64,000 nt of DNA. Source: a bacterium (GTDB lineage: Bacteria; Babelota; Babeliae; Babelales; Vermiphilaceae). The DNA is taken from positions 1-64,000 of the forward strand of contig JAKBEL010000017.1 of assembly GCA_021833825.1 (NCBI GenBank). The letters are read 5' to 3'. Every line of letters starts with the position of its first letter. Position 1 is the first letter of the stretch. This document shows positions 26,813 to 35,489 of the stretch, piece by piece. The notes below the pieces were generated by a model. That model was not told the DNA's origin. It did no database searches and saw nothing but the letters and a program-made list of their open reading frames with translations. The translations under genes were made by a program, and so were the position numbers.

Positions 26813-27409
26813 ATGAAAAAAATATTAGCAATGGCATTAATCACCACTACATCAATATACAGCGCTCATTATAATAAGATACGACAACTACAAAAGAATC
26901 TATTGTGGGCTGTATGCCATAGTAATTTACCTAGACAAACAAGCAAGATATATACAGCACGAATTAACTATCTTCTAGAGCCAACAATAAAAACATCAAA
27001 TGGATCATCATTATCTGATCTTTACCTTCGAAAAAATTATGAAATAATTTTTCTTGAAGATGCTCGTATAATATTACAAAACATAGCACAAAAAAATGGC
27101 CTATCGCCCATCAAATCTGATAAAAACTTTTCCGATCAAGAGATCCAACCTTTAAATAAACTTGCAAAAAAATATGCCAACATTATGGTCAACAGAAAGC
27201 TAACAGTCGAGCAAGTATATTGCGATGTTAAGGAAGTTTACAAAGAACAGGGAAAAACTATTGCTGCATTGTTACAAATGCAAAAGCATCAAGAATCCAC
27301 TCCTATTTCTAATAAGGAAATTAATATTTGCAATGTTGAGTGGGATGACTGTGGCTTCTTTTTTGATGTTAGAGACTCATCAGGTGCTAAAATAGACCTC
27401 AAGAAATAG
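26813..27409 (+). CDS. Uncharacterised exported protein
   Basis: No family recognised. It begins MKKILAMALITTTSIYSA, a signal peptide with cleavage likely after YSA. The mature 180 residues are lysine-rich and mainly helical, with two cysteines near the C-terminus. ATG 26813 is preferred to 26798 because GAGGAAGAATAGG lies directly before it. It stands alone and divergent from the LigD pair. Confidence 0.55.
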   Translation: MKKILAMALITTTSIYSAHYNKIRQLQKNLLWAVCHSNLPRQTSKIYTARINYLLEPTIKTSNGSSLSDLYLRKNYEIIFLEDARIILQNIAQKNGLSPIKSDKNFSDQEIQPLNKLAKKYANIMVNRKLTVEQVYCDVKEVYKEQGKTIAALLQMQKHQESTPISNKEINICNVEWDDCGFFFDVRDSSGAKIDLKK

Positions 27410-27429
27410 TTTAAATGACGGTTAAGCTT

Positions 27430-27460
27430 AAAGAGCTCGATTAAAACCCGGGCCCTTTTT
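27430..27460 (+). terminator. Terminator between convergent genes
   Basis: AAAGAGCTCG and CGGGCCCTTT can pair with one mismatch and one wobble, followed by TTTTTATTTT. It overlaps the stop codon of the minus-strand ATPase gene. Confidence 0.5.
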
Positions 27461-28643
27461 ATTTTATCAGATCATCAATCAACGTTGCAGCATCTTTCCA
27501 TGTGACCACATTCCCTTTGGTGCGATGTTGAGCACGATCACCGGCATAGACAATATAGTTGTTTTCTGATGTGGTTTCACTCACCCCGTTCCAATTGAGC
27601 AACGAATCAAAAAATGATAACTGAATGGTCTCCCCTGATTTGATCTCAATAGGAGTTAACTTTTCAGCGTTATCAACAATGCAGTCAACTTCGATTCGCC
27701 CATTCATGTCACGCCAGAAATAGAGTGATGGCCGATAGCCAAGATTGGCGTACTGCTTCATGAAGTCTGAAATGATCAATGATTCAAATAGATGCCCACG
27801 AAATGGACTCAATGATAAAACCTCTTTTGATTGTATGCCAAGAAGTGAACATGCAACACCGGTATCATAAAAATAGAGCTTTGGTGTTTTAATTAACCGT
27901 TTATTATAATTTTTGTGATGCGGTTGCAAGAGAAAAATTATATAGCTTGCTTCAAGCACAGATAACCATTTTTTGATCGTACGTTGATCAACCCCAACCT
28001 GTGTTGCTATCTCAGCAATATTAAGGAGCTCCCCAATACGGCCAGCACATAAGCGCAAGAACTTTTCAAAAATGGCCATATCCCCAATATTGGTTAACTG
28101 CCTAACATCCCGTTCAATATATGTTCTGATATATGATGGATAAAAGTCTAATGAAGAGAGATCTTTTTTATAAAGCCGCGGGTATGCACCATCCAGCATC
28201 ATCTGATCAACAGATCGCAATAGCCTGTTCTTTTCAAGTTCATGCAATGATAATGGCAATAACGTTAAAATACCCACACGGCCAGCAAGTGATTGTGTGA
28301 TCGCCTGATTCATGAGAAAGTTCTGCGATCCGGTGAGCACAAAGTATCCAGGCCGATCTTTTTCATCCGATTGAACCTGAATATATGAAAGCAGTTCAGG
28401 AACATACTGAAACTCATCGATAATCATTCCATGGTTGTTTTCAAAATCTCTTAAAAACTTTTGTGGATCGGCACGCGCAAACTCTCTCATTTCTAAAACT
28501 TCTAAATTTATATATTGATGGTTTTTAAAGTGATGCTTTGCAATGGTTGTTTTTCCCGACTGACGTGGCCCTAAAATGGCAACCACCGGGAACTTCTTAT
28601 ATCGAACAAAAAGCTTTTCTAAATCTCTTTTATAAAAATCCAT
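27459..28643 (-). CDS. AAA ATPase with C-terminal DUF4143
   Basis: A member of the widespread AAA_14/DUF4143 family. It has Walker A GPRQSGKTT at residues 25-33, Walker B-like GMIIDEFQYVPELL near 70, and the sensor FVLTGSQNFL. A winged-helix-like middle and the DUF4143 domain (LFESLIISDF, then RDMNGRIEVDCIVD and PIEIKSGET, a nuclease-like D...E-x-K pattern) follow. The cellular role of the family is unclear; some members are proposed to act in defence or stress. Two palindromes sit just upstream of its start. Confidence 0.85.
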   Translation of the reverse strand: MDFYKRDLEKLFVRYKKFPVVAILGPRQSGKTTIAKHHFKNHQYINLEVLEMREFARADPQKFLRDFENNHGMIIDEFQYVPELLSYIQVQSDEKDRPGYFVLTGSQNFLMNQAITQSLAGRVGILTLLPLSLHELEKNRLLRSVDQMMLDGAYPRLYKKDLSSLDFYPSYIRTYIERDVRQLTNIGDMAIFEKFLRLCAGRIGELLNIAEIATQVGVDQRTIKKWLSVLEASYIIFLLQPHHKNYNKRLIKTPKLYFYDTGVACSLLGIQSKEVLSLSPFRGHLFESLIISDFMKQYANLGYRPSLYFWRDMNGRIEVDCIVDNAEKLTPIEIKSGETIQLSFFDSLLNWNGVSETTSENNYIVYAGDRAQHRTKGNVVTWKDAATLIDDLIK

Positions 28644-28654
28644 ACCTGAAATCC

Positions 28655-28689
28655 TGTGCTAATTTTACATTCAATGTTATTTTAGCACA
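28655..28689 (-). promoter_or_regulatory. Operator-like palindrome 1 of the ATPase gene
   Basis: TGTGCTAA (28655-28662) and TTAGCACA (28682-28689) are inverted repeats 12 bases before the ATPase start codon. The central TTTTACATTCAATG is shared with palindrome 2. Confidence 0.55.
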
Positions 28690-29006
28690 AATTTGACTAG
28701 AAAAGAAATAGTTTTAAAATATTATTCAAAACGTTTTTAAATCTAGGAATTTGCGAGAATTTTAGCCTTAAATCTCATAGGCCATTTTTTGTGCTAATTT
28801 TACATTCAATGCTAAATTAGCACAGAAAACAGTTTCGACTTTTTTAATTTCTGATTCTTATCTGCATCATCTATGATCGGACCACTCTATTAGTAAGCTA
28901 CTGTTATTGTAACCTTCTTTGGACTCGAAGGGGTTAATAACAAGAGTTTTTTATCTTCCCAAACGCCCCTTTTTTCAGACAAGCCCGGCTAATCCCGAGC
29001 TCTTTT
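28690..29006. other. Gap holding a second palindrome and a decayed AbiEi-type promoter copy
   Basis: Palindrome 2 (28790-28824) is TGTGCTAATTT / AAATTAGCACA, a perfect 11-bp inverted repeat. At 28882-28918 is a diverged copy of the AbiEi promoter-operator at 30531-30567 (AGTAAGCTACTGTTATTGTAACCTT), with the -35 lost. At 28982-29008 a weak hairpin and T-run (AGCCCGG / CCGAGCT) could be a plus-strand terminator. No gene was seen here. Confidence 0.5.
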
Positions 29007-29131
29007 TTACCTATTTTCAAAAACAGAAAACTCGCACAATCTTTCAAAGCCAAGCTTTTCATACAGTCCAAGCGCATCTTTCTGCGCAATGAGCACTGCA
29101 GTAGCATAACCCGCCTCTTGAGAGCGGATCA
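29007..29131 (-). pseudogene. Duplicated 3' tail of the GNAT acetyltransferase gene
   Basis: These about 125 bases match 30597-30721, the 3' end of the intact acetyltransferase gene including its TAA stop, with only a handful of mismatches. The copy begins directly after the abiEii stop codon; the last bases of abiEii (TGATCC) are shared with it. It encodes no complete domain. With the intact gene it flanks the AbiE module as a direct repeat about 1.59 kb apart. Confidence 0.85.
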
Positions 29132-29986
29132 AACATTTCTCATTTGATTATCAAGATCATCTATTAAATAGACCATAAAATCCCAAAAGTTTTCTTGCTT
29201 GAGCATCTGATCAACCTGTTCAACCGATAAGAAGCGGCGCATCTCAGCCTGAAATGCTGTTGCTACTGCAGGTTCTTTGAGTAATTTTTTGCGCTCACTA
29301 AAGAGCTCTAAAAAATCATGCCTTGTTTTGTGACGATCTTTTAATTTATCATTGATCAATGCTAGCCGAGGCTTTATCCCTTGACCATGTAGCCAAACAA
29401 TATCCCATAGATCACGATATTTAATGCGATTTGCTCGCAAAGCAAATGCGATAATTTTGTCTGTATAAATCTCTTCGCGGCTTTCAACCTGTATGATCAA
29501 TCCACTAGTGCCCATATCAATGCCATAAGGGTTTAAGAGCATCATGGGCCGTTTTTCATATGATGGTATAGCGCAAATATCAATATGAATGCGCTGAGCA
29601 GGAACATGTTTTGATTCAGGTCTTGTCTCTATTTTAATCTTCCATGTATCAACATTCTTCTTATCTTTAACCGGTTCGCTCACCACCACCTTTAAGCCAT
29701 ACTTCTCTTCTAAATTGGTAGTTAAGATCTGCCCCATTGCTGATAGATCGGATCGTGAAAAATCTGCACCGCCAGTAAAATCAAGATCCTCGCTCAAACG
29801 CACTCCACCATAGCAATGCCTTAGGCAAGTCCCTCCGATAAAGACAAGGTTTTTGAGCAGATCATTGGCACTCAAAATCTTGAGAATATCATGATGTAAT
29901 AACTCTTTTTCTATCACCATTCTTAATGGGGACCATTGTGGATTATTTTTTAAAGCTTCTGTGACTAATGTATCAAATAAATTCAT
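29129..29986 (-). CDS. AbiEii/AbiGii-family nucleotidyltransferase toxin
   Basis: Toxin half of a type IV-like AbiE system that causes abortive infection or growth arrest, by nucleotidyltransferase activity that in studied relatives targets tRNA or nucleotides. The fold signature FIGGTCLRHCYGGVRLSEDLDFTG near residue 50 carries the Gly-Gly and the metal-binding D-L-D. A later conserved EEIYTDKIIAFALR segment is typical. The start overlaps the antitoxin gene by 14 bases. The stop lies exactly at the edge of the duplicated acetyltransferase tail. Confidence 0.85.
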   Translation of the reverse strand: MNLFDTLVTEALKNNPQWSPLRMVIEKELLHHDILKILSANDLLKNLVFIGGTCLRHCYGGVRLSEDLDFTGGADFSRSDLSAMGQILTTNLEEKYGLKVVVSEPVKDKKNVDTWKIKIETRPESKHVPAQRIHIDICAIPSYEKRPMMLLNPYGIDMGTSGLIIQVESREEIYTDKIIAFALRANRIKYRDLWDIVWLHGQGIKPRLALINDKLKDRHKTRHDFLELFSERKKLLKEPAVATAFQAEMRRFLSVEQVDQMLKQENFWDFMVYLIDDLDNQMRNV

Positions 29987-30521
29987 GAACCATATCCCAA
30001 TCTATTAAATCACTGTTTCTACGCGTTGCTTTCATATCCCTAATAGCTAATGCAACCGATGCGCGCCATAAACCACACCGAGCATCATATGAAAGTTCAT
30101 TCATAATATCGGTTGGTTTTTGACTCGTATGAACAAACTCTATCGTGCCAAATTGGCCACACGAAATGATCGCACTGCAACCTGAGGACATAATAGTAAT
30201 CCATTGCATAGGAACCTGAGAAATAACCCCCGCGTCACTTAAGGCTGTCTCAAGACTGATATAATTAAAAGCTTCTGCTCTTAAAAGCGCTACTGCATGA
30301 AACAATAACAATCCATCTGATGGCATAGCATTTTTATAAAGATAAAGGCCTCGGCAGACTCGTGTCAGATAGTTCTTTGTAACAGCTCTACTTAGTAAAG
30401 TCTTGAAAGCAGAATCAGATAGCTCAGGCAAAAGGGCCCTAAAATCCTGCAATAAAAAAAGATAATGCTCATTGGTGGCATGTTGCTGCAACCAATCTAT
30501 TAATATTTTCATAGAACTCAT
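29973..30521 (-). CDS. AbiEi-type antitoxin (transcriptional repressor)
   Basis: N-terminal winged-helix domain (FRALLPELSDSAFKTLLSRAVTKNYLTRVCRGLYLY) followed by the AbiEi C-terminal domain, as in antitoxins that neutralise AbiEii and repress their own operon. I place the start at ATG 30521 because the promoter at 30553-30582 would lie inside any longer frame; ATG 30512 is another option. A GTTAC-N7-GTAAC palindrome overlapping the -10 is a likely autoregulatory site. Confidence 0.8.
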   Translation of the reverse strand: MSSMKILIDWLQQHATNEHYLFLLQDFRALLPELSDSAFKTLLSRAVTKNYLTRVCRGLYLYKNAMPSDGLLLFHAVALLRAEAFNYISLETALSDAGVISQVPMQWITIMSSGCSAIISCGQFGTIEFVHTSQKPTDIMNELSYDARCGLWRASVALAIRDMKATRRNSDLIDWDMVHEFI

Positions 30522-30543
30522 AAAAACAATCACTCCATAGTAA

Positions 30544-30582
30544 GTTACTATTATTGTAACCTTCCCCAGAGTCAAATGTCAA
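30544..30582 (-). promoter_or_regulatory. AbiE promoter with overlapping palindromic operator
   Basis: On the minus strand TTGACA (30582-30577) and TACAAT (30558-30553) are separated by 18 bases. GTTAC-N7-GTAAC (30544-30560) covers the -10. A degenerate copy lies at 28897-28913. Confidence 0.6.
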
Positions 30583-30596
30583 TAAAATGAGATCTT

Positions 30597-31397
30597 TTAT
30601 CGATTTTCAAAAACAGAAAATTCGCACAATCTTTCAAAGCCAAGCTTTTCATACAGTCCAAGCGCATCTTTCTGCGCAATGAGCACCGCAGTGGCATAAC
30701 CCGCCTCTTGAGATCGGATCAATAACTCTTGAATCATTGCGGTTGCAAAGCCACGCCTTCTATAACGTGAACGCGTAACAAGATTGTAAATCCCTGCCAC
30801 ATCACTGTGTAATGTAACAGAACCGGCACATACTGGTGTTTCATCCAAGTAACCGACATAGAACTGTTCATAATCTGATAATGAGAACTCAATATCTTGA
30901 AATTGATGATACCACTCTTGTGCTGTAGAATCCCGCTGATGCAGTTCAATCATAAGATTGGCATAATCCTCTTTCTGCTCACTCTCAAGAACACGTTCAA
31001 TACGCAGTTCAATCTGTTCGTAACCATAATGCTCTATTACAAGTGACATACCAACATAAGTCTCAGTTTCGGTCAAACCTGCACCTTCTAAAATATGTGG
31101 CAGCTCTGCTGGCATATCATCCGGGCAGACCCACCATGAAAATGGCATCTGTTCACGTTGAAAATATGCAATCGTACTATCGACCACTTCTGATGCATTC
31201 TCATCTTGAAGTCGCGCCTTAAATACAAGGTTTAATGAACTATCTTGCACATGGCTATCGATCATCATAATCTCTTGAGCACGCAGCACCGTGCATGATG
31301 GCAACCGTTCTGGCAAAAAGAGCATATGCGCTGCCATGTTCTCTTGCATTGATGTAATAACTTTTAAATCATCTTCCGATGAGGTCAGTATAGCCAT
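30597..31397 (-). CDS. GNAT family N-acetyltransferase
   Basis: The C-terminal GNAT fold is clear: VTLHSDVAGIYNLVTRSRYRRRGFATAMIQELL (acetyl-CoA loop RRRGFA, near 215), then AVLIAQKDALGLYEKLGFERL. The N-terminal 130 residues look like a second, degenerate GNAT-like half. The substrate is unknown. It follows leuS by two bases and is probably co-transcribed. Its last 125 bases are repeated downstream beyond the AbiE genes. Confidence 0.83.
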   Translation of the reverse strand: MAILTSSEDDLKVITSMQENMAAHMLFLPERLPSCTVLRAQEIMMIDSHVQDSSLNLVFKARLQDENASEVVDSTIAYFQREQMPFSWWVCPDDMPAELPHILEGAGLTETETYVGMSLVIEHYGYEQIELRIERVLESEQKEDYANLMIELHQRDSTAQEWYHQFQDIEFSLSDYEQFYVGYLDETPVCAGSVTLHSDVAGIYNLVTRSRYRRRGFATAMIQELLIRSQEAGYATAVLIAQKDALGLYEKLGFERLCEFSVFENR

Positions 31398-31399
31398 TG

Positions 31400-33889
31400 T
31401 TACCTTACAACAAAATTAATCAGTTTATCAGCTACAAATACCACTTTTACTATCTCTTTGCCATCAAGCCAATGAGCAATCACTGTCTTCGCCTTCAGCT
31501 CGACAGTGGATTGTGATGTTCCAACAGGCATCTCAATGTTTGCACGTAGCTTTCCATTGACCTGCACAACAATGATCTTGCTGTCATCTTGAACCAATAC
31601 TGGATCGTATGATGGCCAACTACATTTATCAAGTTGTTTGCCAAGCAATGATTCAAGCAGTTCATTTGCCATATGTGGCGCTAAAACTGAAAGTGATACT
31701 ATAAGTTTTTCAGCAGAATCTTTTGACAGGCGCATATGTTGTGCTGTCGCATCATTTAAAAATTCCATTAATGCTGAAACAGCAGTGTTCGGTTTAAAGA
31801 GATCGATTCTCTCTTGGAAATCTTTTAACAGACGATTGACCCGTTTGCTTACAGTCAAATCTTCAGCTGCTGCATCTTGCAGTAACGTTTTTTCATCGGT
31901 CATATAGTTCCAGAAGCGGTTCAAGAAACGTTTAACACCTTCAAGGCCACTGGTCTGCCATTCAGAATCAAGTTCAGGCGGCCCCATGAACATCATATAG
32001 ATGCGCAACGCATCAGAGCCGAACTCATCAACCATCTCATCTGGGCTTACCACATTACCTTTTGATTTTGACATCTTCTCAACAAGACCGGTCTTTTCTG
32101 ATCGTTTGACCACCATCCCTTGGTTAAACAGATGCGCAAACGGTTCATCAAATGGCAATAGCCCTTGATCATAAAGCACTTTAACCCAGAAACGGGAATA
32201 CAGCAGATGCAATATCGCATGTTCAACACCACCAATATAAAGATCGACCGGCATCCAGTAATTCATATCTTTGGCATCCCATGCACCATCTTTAAGTTGT
32301 GGATTTGGATAGCGCAGAAAATACCAGCATGATCCCGCCCATTGAGGCATGGTGTTTGTTTCACGTTCAGCTGGCCCACCACATGTTGGGCATTGTACAT
32401 TCACCCAATCATGCATGCCAGCCAATGGTGACTGCCCAGTTCCTGTCGGTTGATAATTTTCAACTTCTGGTAATGTTACCGGCAACTGATCCTCTGGAAC
32501 AGGCACAATGCCACATTCATCACAATGAATAAGTGGAATCGGCTCACCCCAATAACGTTGACGGGAAAACACCCAATCACGAAGCTTATATTTAATACTT
32601 CTATAGCCAACTCTTTGCCCAATAATATCATTAATAATTTTTTCTTTTCCAACCGTTTTGGCAGGCAGCCCATTAAATGGTCCACTGTTAATCAAGACGC
32701 CATCGCCAGTATAGACCTCTTGCATGTTGCCTTGGACATCAAGTTTTACTTCCGGAGAGGAAATGACCTGTTTAATCGGCAGATCGAACTCTTTTGCAAA
32801 ACCAAAATCACGTTCATCATGTGCAGGAACTGCCATCACAACGCCGGTGCCATAATCATGCAGAACATATGAGCATACGTAAATTGGTAGTGATTCGTGA
32901 GTGATTGGATTGATCGCATAGGAACCGGTAAAAAAACCTTTCGGTTCATCAATGTCAGATTCATCATCACAATGATCTTCTTCTTCATTTTCATCATGAT
33001 GATCATCATCTTCTGAACAACAACAACCTTCAGTGCCAAAATAGTCATTAAGCGCAGCTCGTTGCTCATCGGTCACCAATGTTTCAACAAGTTCATGTTC
33101 TGGTGCAATCAACAGGCAACTAACACCAAAAATAGTCTCTGGACATGTAGTATAGACAGGAATATCAACTTGGCGACCATAGCGATCTTTCGCTTGAAAA
33201 TAGATCTCTGCACCTTCTGATTTGCCAATCCAGTTCTTCTGCATCAATTTAACTTTTTCTGGCCATTCAAGTTTATCAAGACCATCGATCAATTTGTCTG
33301 CATAACTGGTTATTTTGAGCATCCATTGTGGAATAACCTTCTCTTCAACTGTAGCGCCACAACGCTCGCAGCCACCATCGACCACCTCTTCATTTGCAAG
33401 ACCGGTCAGACATGATGGGCACCAATTGATCGGCATACGTGCCATATAGGCAAGACCAGCTTTATAGAGCTGCAAGAAGATCCATTGTGTCCATTTATAG
33501 TAATCAGGATCGGTTGTATTAACCTCTTTGCTCCAATCATAGATTGCGGCAATACTCTGCAACTGTTCTTTAAATCGAGCAACATTGCGCTCTGTGCTCA
33601 CGCGTGGATGAATGCCCTCTTTAATTGCAGCATTTTCAGCCGGCAACCCGAATGCATCCCATCCCATAGGATGAAGAACATTATACCCTTCTAACCACTT
33701 TTTTCGTGCATAGATATCAGAAAGCACATATCCGCGCCAATGCCCCACATGAAGCCCTGACCCAGAAGGATAGGGGAACATATCAAGTACATAATATTTT
33801 TTACCACTACCTGTTGGCTTTGTGAGAGCAGGCGGATTCTCTTGCCAACGTTTTTGCCATTTTTTTTCTATAGATTTAAAATCGTACAT
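31400..33889 (-). CDS. leuS: Leucyl-tRNA synthetase with acidic Cys/His-rich insertion
   Basis: Class I synthetase charging tRNA-Leu. It has the HIGH-type motif [11 protein letters not shown] near 43, a zinc-ribbon-like CPSCLTG/CERC region near 160, the editing domain ([14 protein letters not shown], then [15 protein letters not shown]) and [10 protein letters not shown] near 610. The length of 829 aa is normal. Within the editing domain, near residues 288-315, lies an unusual segment [20 protein letters not shown], rich in Asp/Glu with Cys and His, between the YFGTEG turn and the standard [12 protein letters not shown] motif. Confidence 0.95.
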   Translation of the reverse strand: MYDFKSIEKKWQKRWQENPPALTKPTGSGKKYYVLDMFPYPSGSGLHVGHWRGYVLSDIYARKKWLEGYNVLHPMGWDAFGLPAENAAIKEGIHPRVSTERNVARFKEQLQSIAAIYDWSKEVNTTDPDYYKWTQWIFLQLYKAGLAYMARMPINWCPSCLTGLANEEVVDGGCERCGATVEEKVIPQWMLKITSYADKLIDGLDKLEWPEKVKLMQKNWIGKSEGAEIYFQAKDRYGRQVDIPVYTTCPETIFGVSCLLIAPEHELVETLVTDEQRAALNDYFGTEGCCCSEDDDHHDENEEEDHCDDESDIDEPKGFFTGSYAINPITHESLPIYVCSYVLHDYGTGVVMAVPAHDERDFGFAKEFDLPIKQVISSPEVKLDVQGNMQEVYTGDGVLINSGPFNGLPAKTVGKEKIINDIIGQRVGYRSIKYKLRDWVFSRQRYWGEPIPLIHCDECGIVPVPEDQLPVTLPEVENYQPTGTGQSPLAGMHDWVNVQCPTCGGPAERETNTMPQWAGSCWYFLRYPNPQLKDGAWDAKDMNYWMPVDLYIGGVEHAILHLLYSRFWVKVLYDQGLLPFDEPFAHLFNQGMVVKRSEKTGLVEKMSKSKGNVVSPDEMVDEFGSDALRIYMMFMGPPELDSEWQTSGLEGVKRFLNRFWNYMTDEKTLLQDAAAEDLTVSKRVNRLLKDFQERIDLFKPNTAVSALMEFLNDATAQHMRLSKDSAEKLIVSLSVLAPHMANELLESLLGKQLDKCSWPSYDPVLVQDDSKIIVVQVNGKLRANIEMPVGTSQSTVELKAKTVIAHWLDGKEIVKVVFVADKLINFVVR

Positions 33890-33901
33890 TGATCTGACCT
33901 T

Positions 33902-34291
33902 CTATTTCTCTTGTCTATATTTATCTGGTTGCTTCAAAAAGTGCTCTTTCCAAGGAGAATCATCTGCAACAGTAATTGCATTGACATATATCTTTTTATC
34001 AAAACCACCCTTCTTTTCTCTTTTTTCCAGCTGCACCTGATGCAACTGCTCAGAGGTAAATCCATGAGCCTTTAAAAGCGCATCCAACACCTCTTGAACA
34101 TCCGCAAGCTCTTCAAGAAGCTCATCTTTTTGTGCACTGACAACCTCTAAAGATTCTTCCTGGAGTTTTTGAGCCAAAGCCTTATGATAATCACCCTCAT
34201 TCATAATGTGATAATCAATACCTATATTCTGCTGCTCACAATCTTCAATGATCTTGTCTCTAGCTAACTTATGGCAAAAAAATGTAGTCAT
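33902..34291 (-). CDS. MazG-like nucleotide pyrophosphohydrolase
   Basis: Small all-alpha NTP pyrophosphatase-like protein with the metal-binding pattern EESLEV...DELLEELADVQEVLDAL, which matches the EExxE/ExxD motif of the MazG/HisE superfamily. The N-terminal KLARDKIIEDCE resembles the phosphoribosyl-ATP pyrophosphohydrolase-like subgroup. The likely role is house-cleaning of non-canonical nucleotides. The C-terminal 40 residues (KREKKGGFDKKIYV) match similar stand-alone homologues. It is upstream of leuS on the same strand with 12 bases between. Confidence 0.75.
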   Translation of the reverse strand: MTTFFCHKLARDKIIEDCEQQNIGIDYHIMNEGDYHKALAQKLQEESLEVVSAQKDELLEELADVQEVLDALLKAHGFTSEQLHQVQLEKREKKGGFDKKIYVNAITVADDSPWKEHFLKQPDKYRQEK

Positions 34292-34371
34292 ATAAATCCA
34301 ATCTTGATGTTACGCATATTTCTTTCTACAATGGTACCATAAGATAACCATATAAACAATCAGGAGCCATC

Positions 34372-34989
34372 ATGCAGACTACCCAATCTACAACACAACA
34401 TATCAACCAGATACATGATGAGATGATACTAGTGGTCAAAAGAGCTGAAATATTTTCAATCTTTCCAGCCTGGCATGGGCTTGCACAAGAGCCCCTTGAA
34501 CATGCTTTAGAGGTTATCAAAAATAAAAAAGAGTTTCAGCCACGATCAACTATGGAGACAGACCCCTCTTATAAACAGATCATTCCTTATCTGATATTCA
34601 ACCATGATAATCGTTATTTTTTTATGCAGCGCCAAGGCCATGCATCAGAGCAACGATTAAAGAACAAATATACCCTGGGCATTGGCGGCCATATCAGACT
34701 TGAAGATATGAGCACCGATTCAATATTTGAATGGGCCAAGCGCGAATTCCACGAAGAGGTCAATTATAACGGTGAGCTTCAGATCGAGACAATCGGCATC
34801 CTTAATGATGACACAAATGCTGTAGGCCAAGTTCACATCGGATTGGTCTTATTACTCAAAGGAGATAACTCCGATATTTCAGTAAAATCTGAACTAAAAT
34901 CTGGCACGTTATTAACGCTTCAAGAACTTCAACCGTTTGTTGAGCATATGGAAAGTTGGAGCCAGATGGTGTTTGAAAAACTTGTATAA
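34372..34989 (+). CDS. NUDIX-like hydrolase
   Basis: The NUDIX box is recognisable: GGHIRLEDM followed by AKREFHEEV (near 105-128), with the REFHEE core of the consensus. The N-terminal segment (residues 1-70) is an extra domain seen in a group of predicted phosphoesterases. The substrate is unknown. It is divergent from the MazG-like gene, so two putative house-cleaning enzymes share a promoter region. The next ORF starts 21 bases after its stop. Confidence 0.78.
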   Translation: MQTTQSTTQHINQIHDEMILVVKRAEIFSIFPAWHGLAQEPLEHALEVIKNKKEFQPRSTMETDPSYKQIIPYLIFNHDNRYFFMQRQGHASEQRLKNKYTLGIGGHIRLEDMSTDSIFEWAKREFHEEVNYNGELQIETIGILNDDTNAVGQVHIGLVLLLKGDNSDISVKSELKSGTLLTLQELQPFVEHMESWSQMVFEKLV

Positions 34990-35010
34990 CCATTTTTAAA
35001 GGAGAAAGAT

Positions 35011-35445
35011 ATAAAAAAAATATTAAGCATATCCCTCTGCATACTCTCTTTTTTACATGCAGACATAATAGAACTTACAGAACTAGAAATCAAAGATGAA
35101 CTCTACAAAGGGTATATCTTAAGTGAAAAAGAGAGCTCCCAATATTCATTCATAGGAACAAAAGAGGACAAAGATATAACCGTTATTACCGCACAAAAAA
35201 GAAACCCTTATAACCTAAAAGGTTATCATTTTGTACAATGTACTTTGCAGACCAAAAAAGATACATTCTGTTTTTATTCAGATTGGATAGCCGGCAGGCG
35301 CAGCACGACCGTCTTTAGTATCAATCAACCAGACCCTCAAGCGTTTGCATTAATGCTTCTTTTTATAAGAACTCAGGCCCAACGAGCTGATCAAGTAACA
35401 AGAAGATTCCCTAAACTACCCCCCGATGCAGAATCTTGTAATTGA
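35011..35445 (+). CDS. Exported orphan protein with an apparent ATA start codon
   Basis: No family recognised. The open frame runs from 35011 to a TAA at 35443. Its first codons read IKKILSISLCILSFLHAD, a textbook signal peptide, and GGAG lies 6 nt upstream of ATA 35011. No ATG, GTG or TTG occurs in-frame between the NUDIX stop (34987) and 35245, so the normal start has either mutated (ATG to ATA) or AUA is used. The annotated-looking TTG start at 35245 would drop over half of the protein. About 144 residues are predicted. It may be a recently silenced gene. Confidence 0.6.
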   Translation: MKKILSISLCILSFLHADIIELTELEIKDELYKGYILSEKESSQYSFIGTKEDKDITVITAQKRNPYNLKGYHFVQCTLQTKKDTFCFYSDWIAGRRSTTVFSINQPDPQAFALMLLFIRTQAQRADQVTRRFPKLPPDAESCN

Positions 35446-35489
35446 ATGGCTCCTTTGACTATGCTTAGAGCAAACTAAAGGAGAGATTC

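Noticed and set aside
28982-29008. Terminator-like hairpin on the plus strand
   Set aside because: Weak stem with a mismatch, and there is no plus-strand gene upstream that it could serve; noted only in the gap description.
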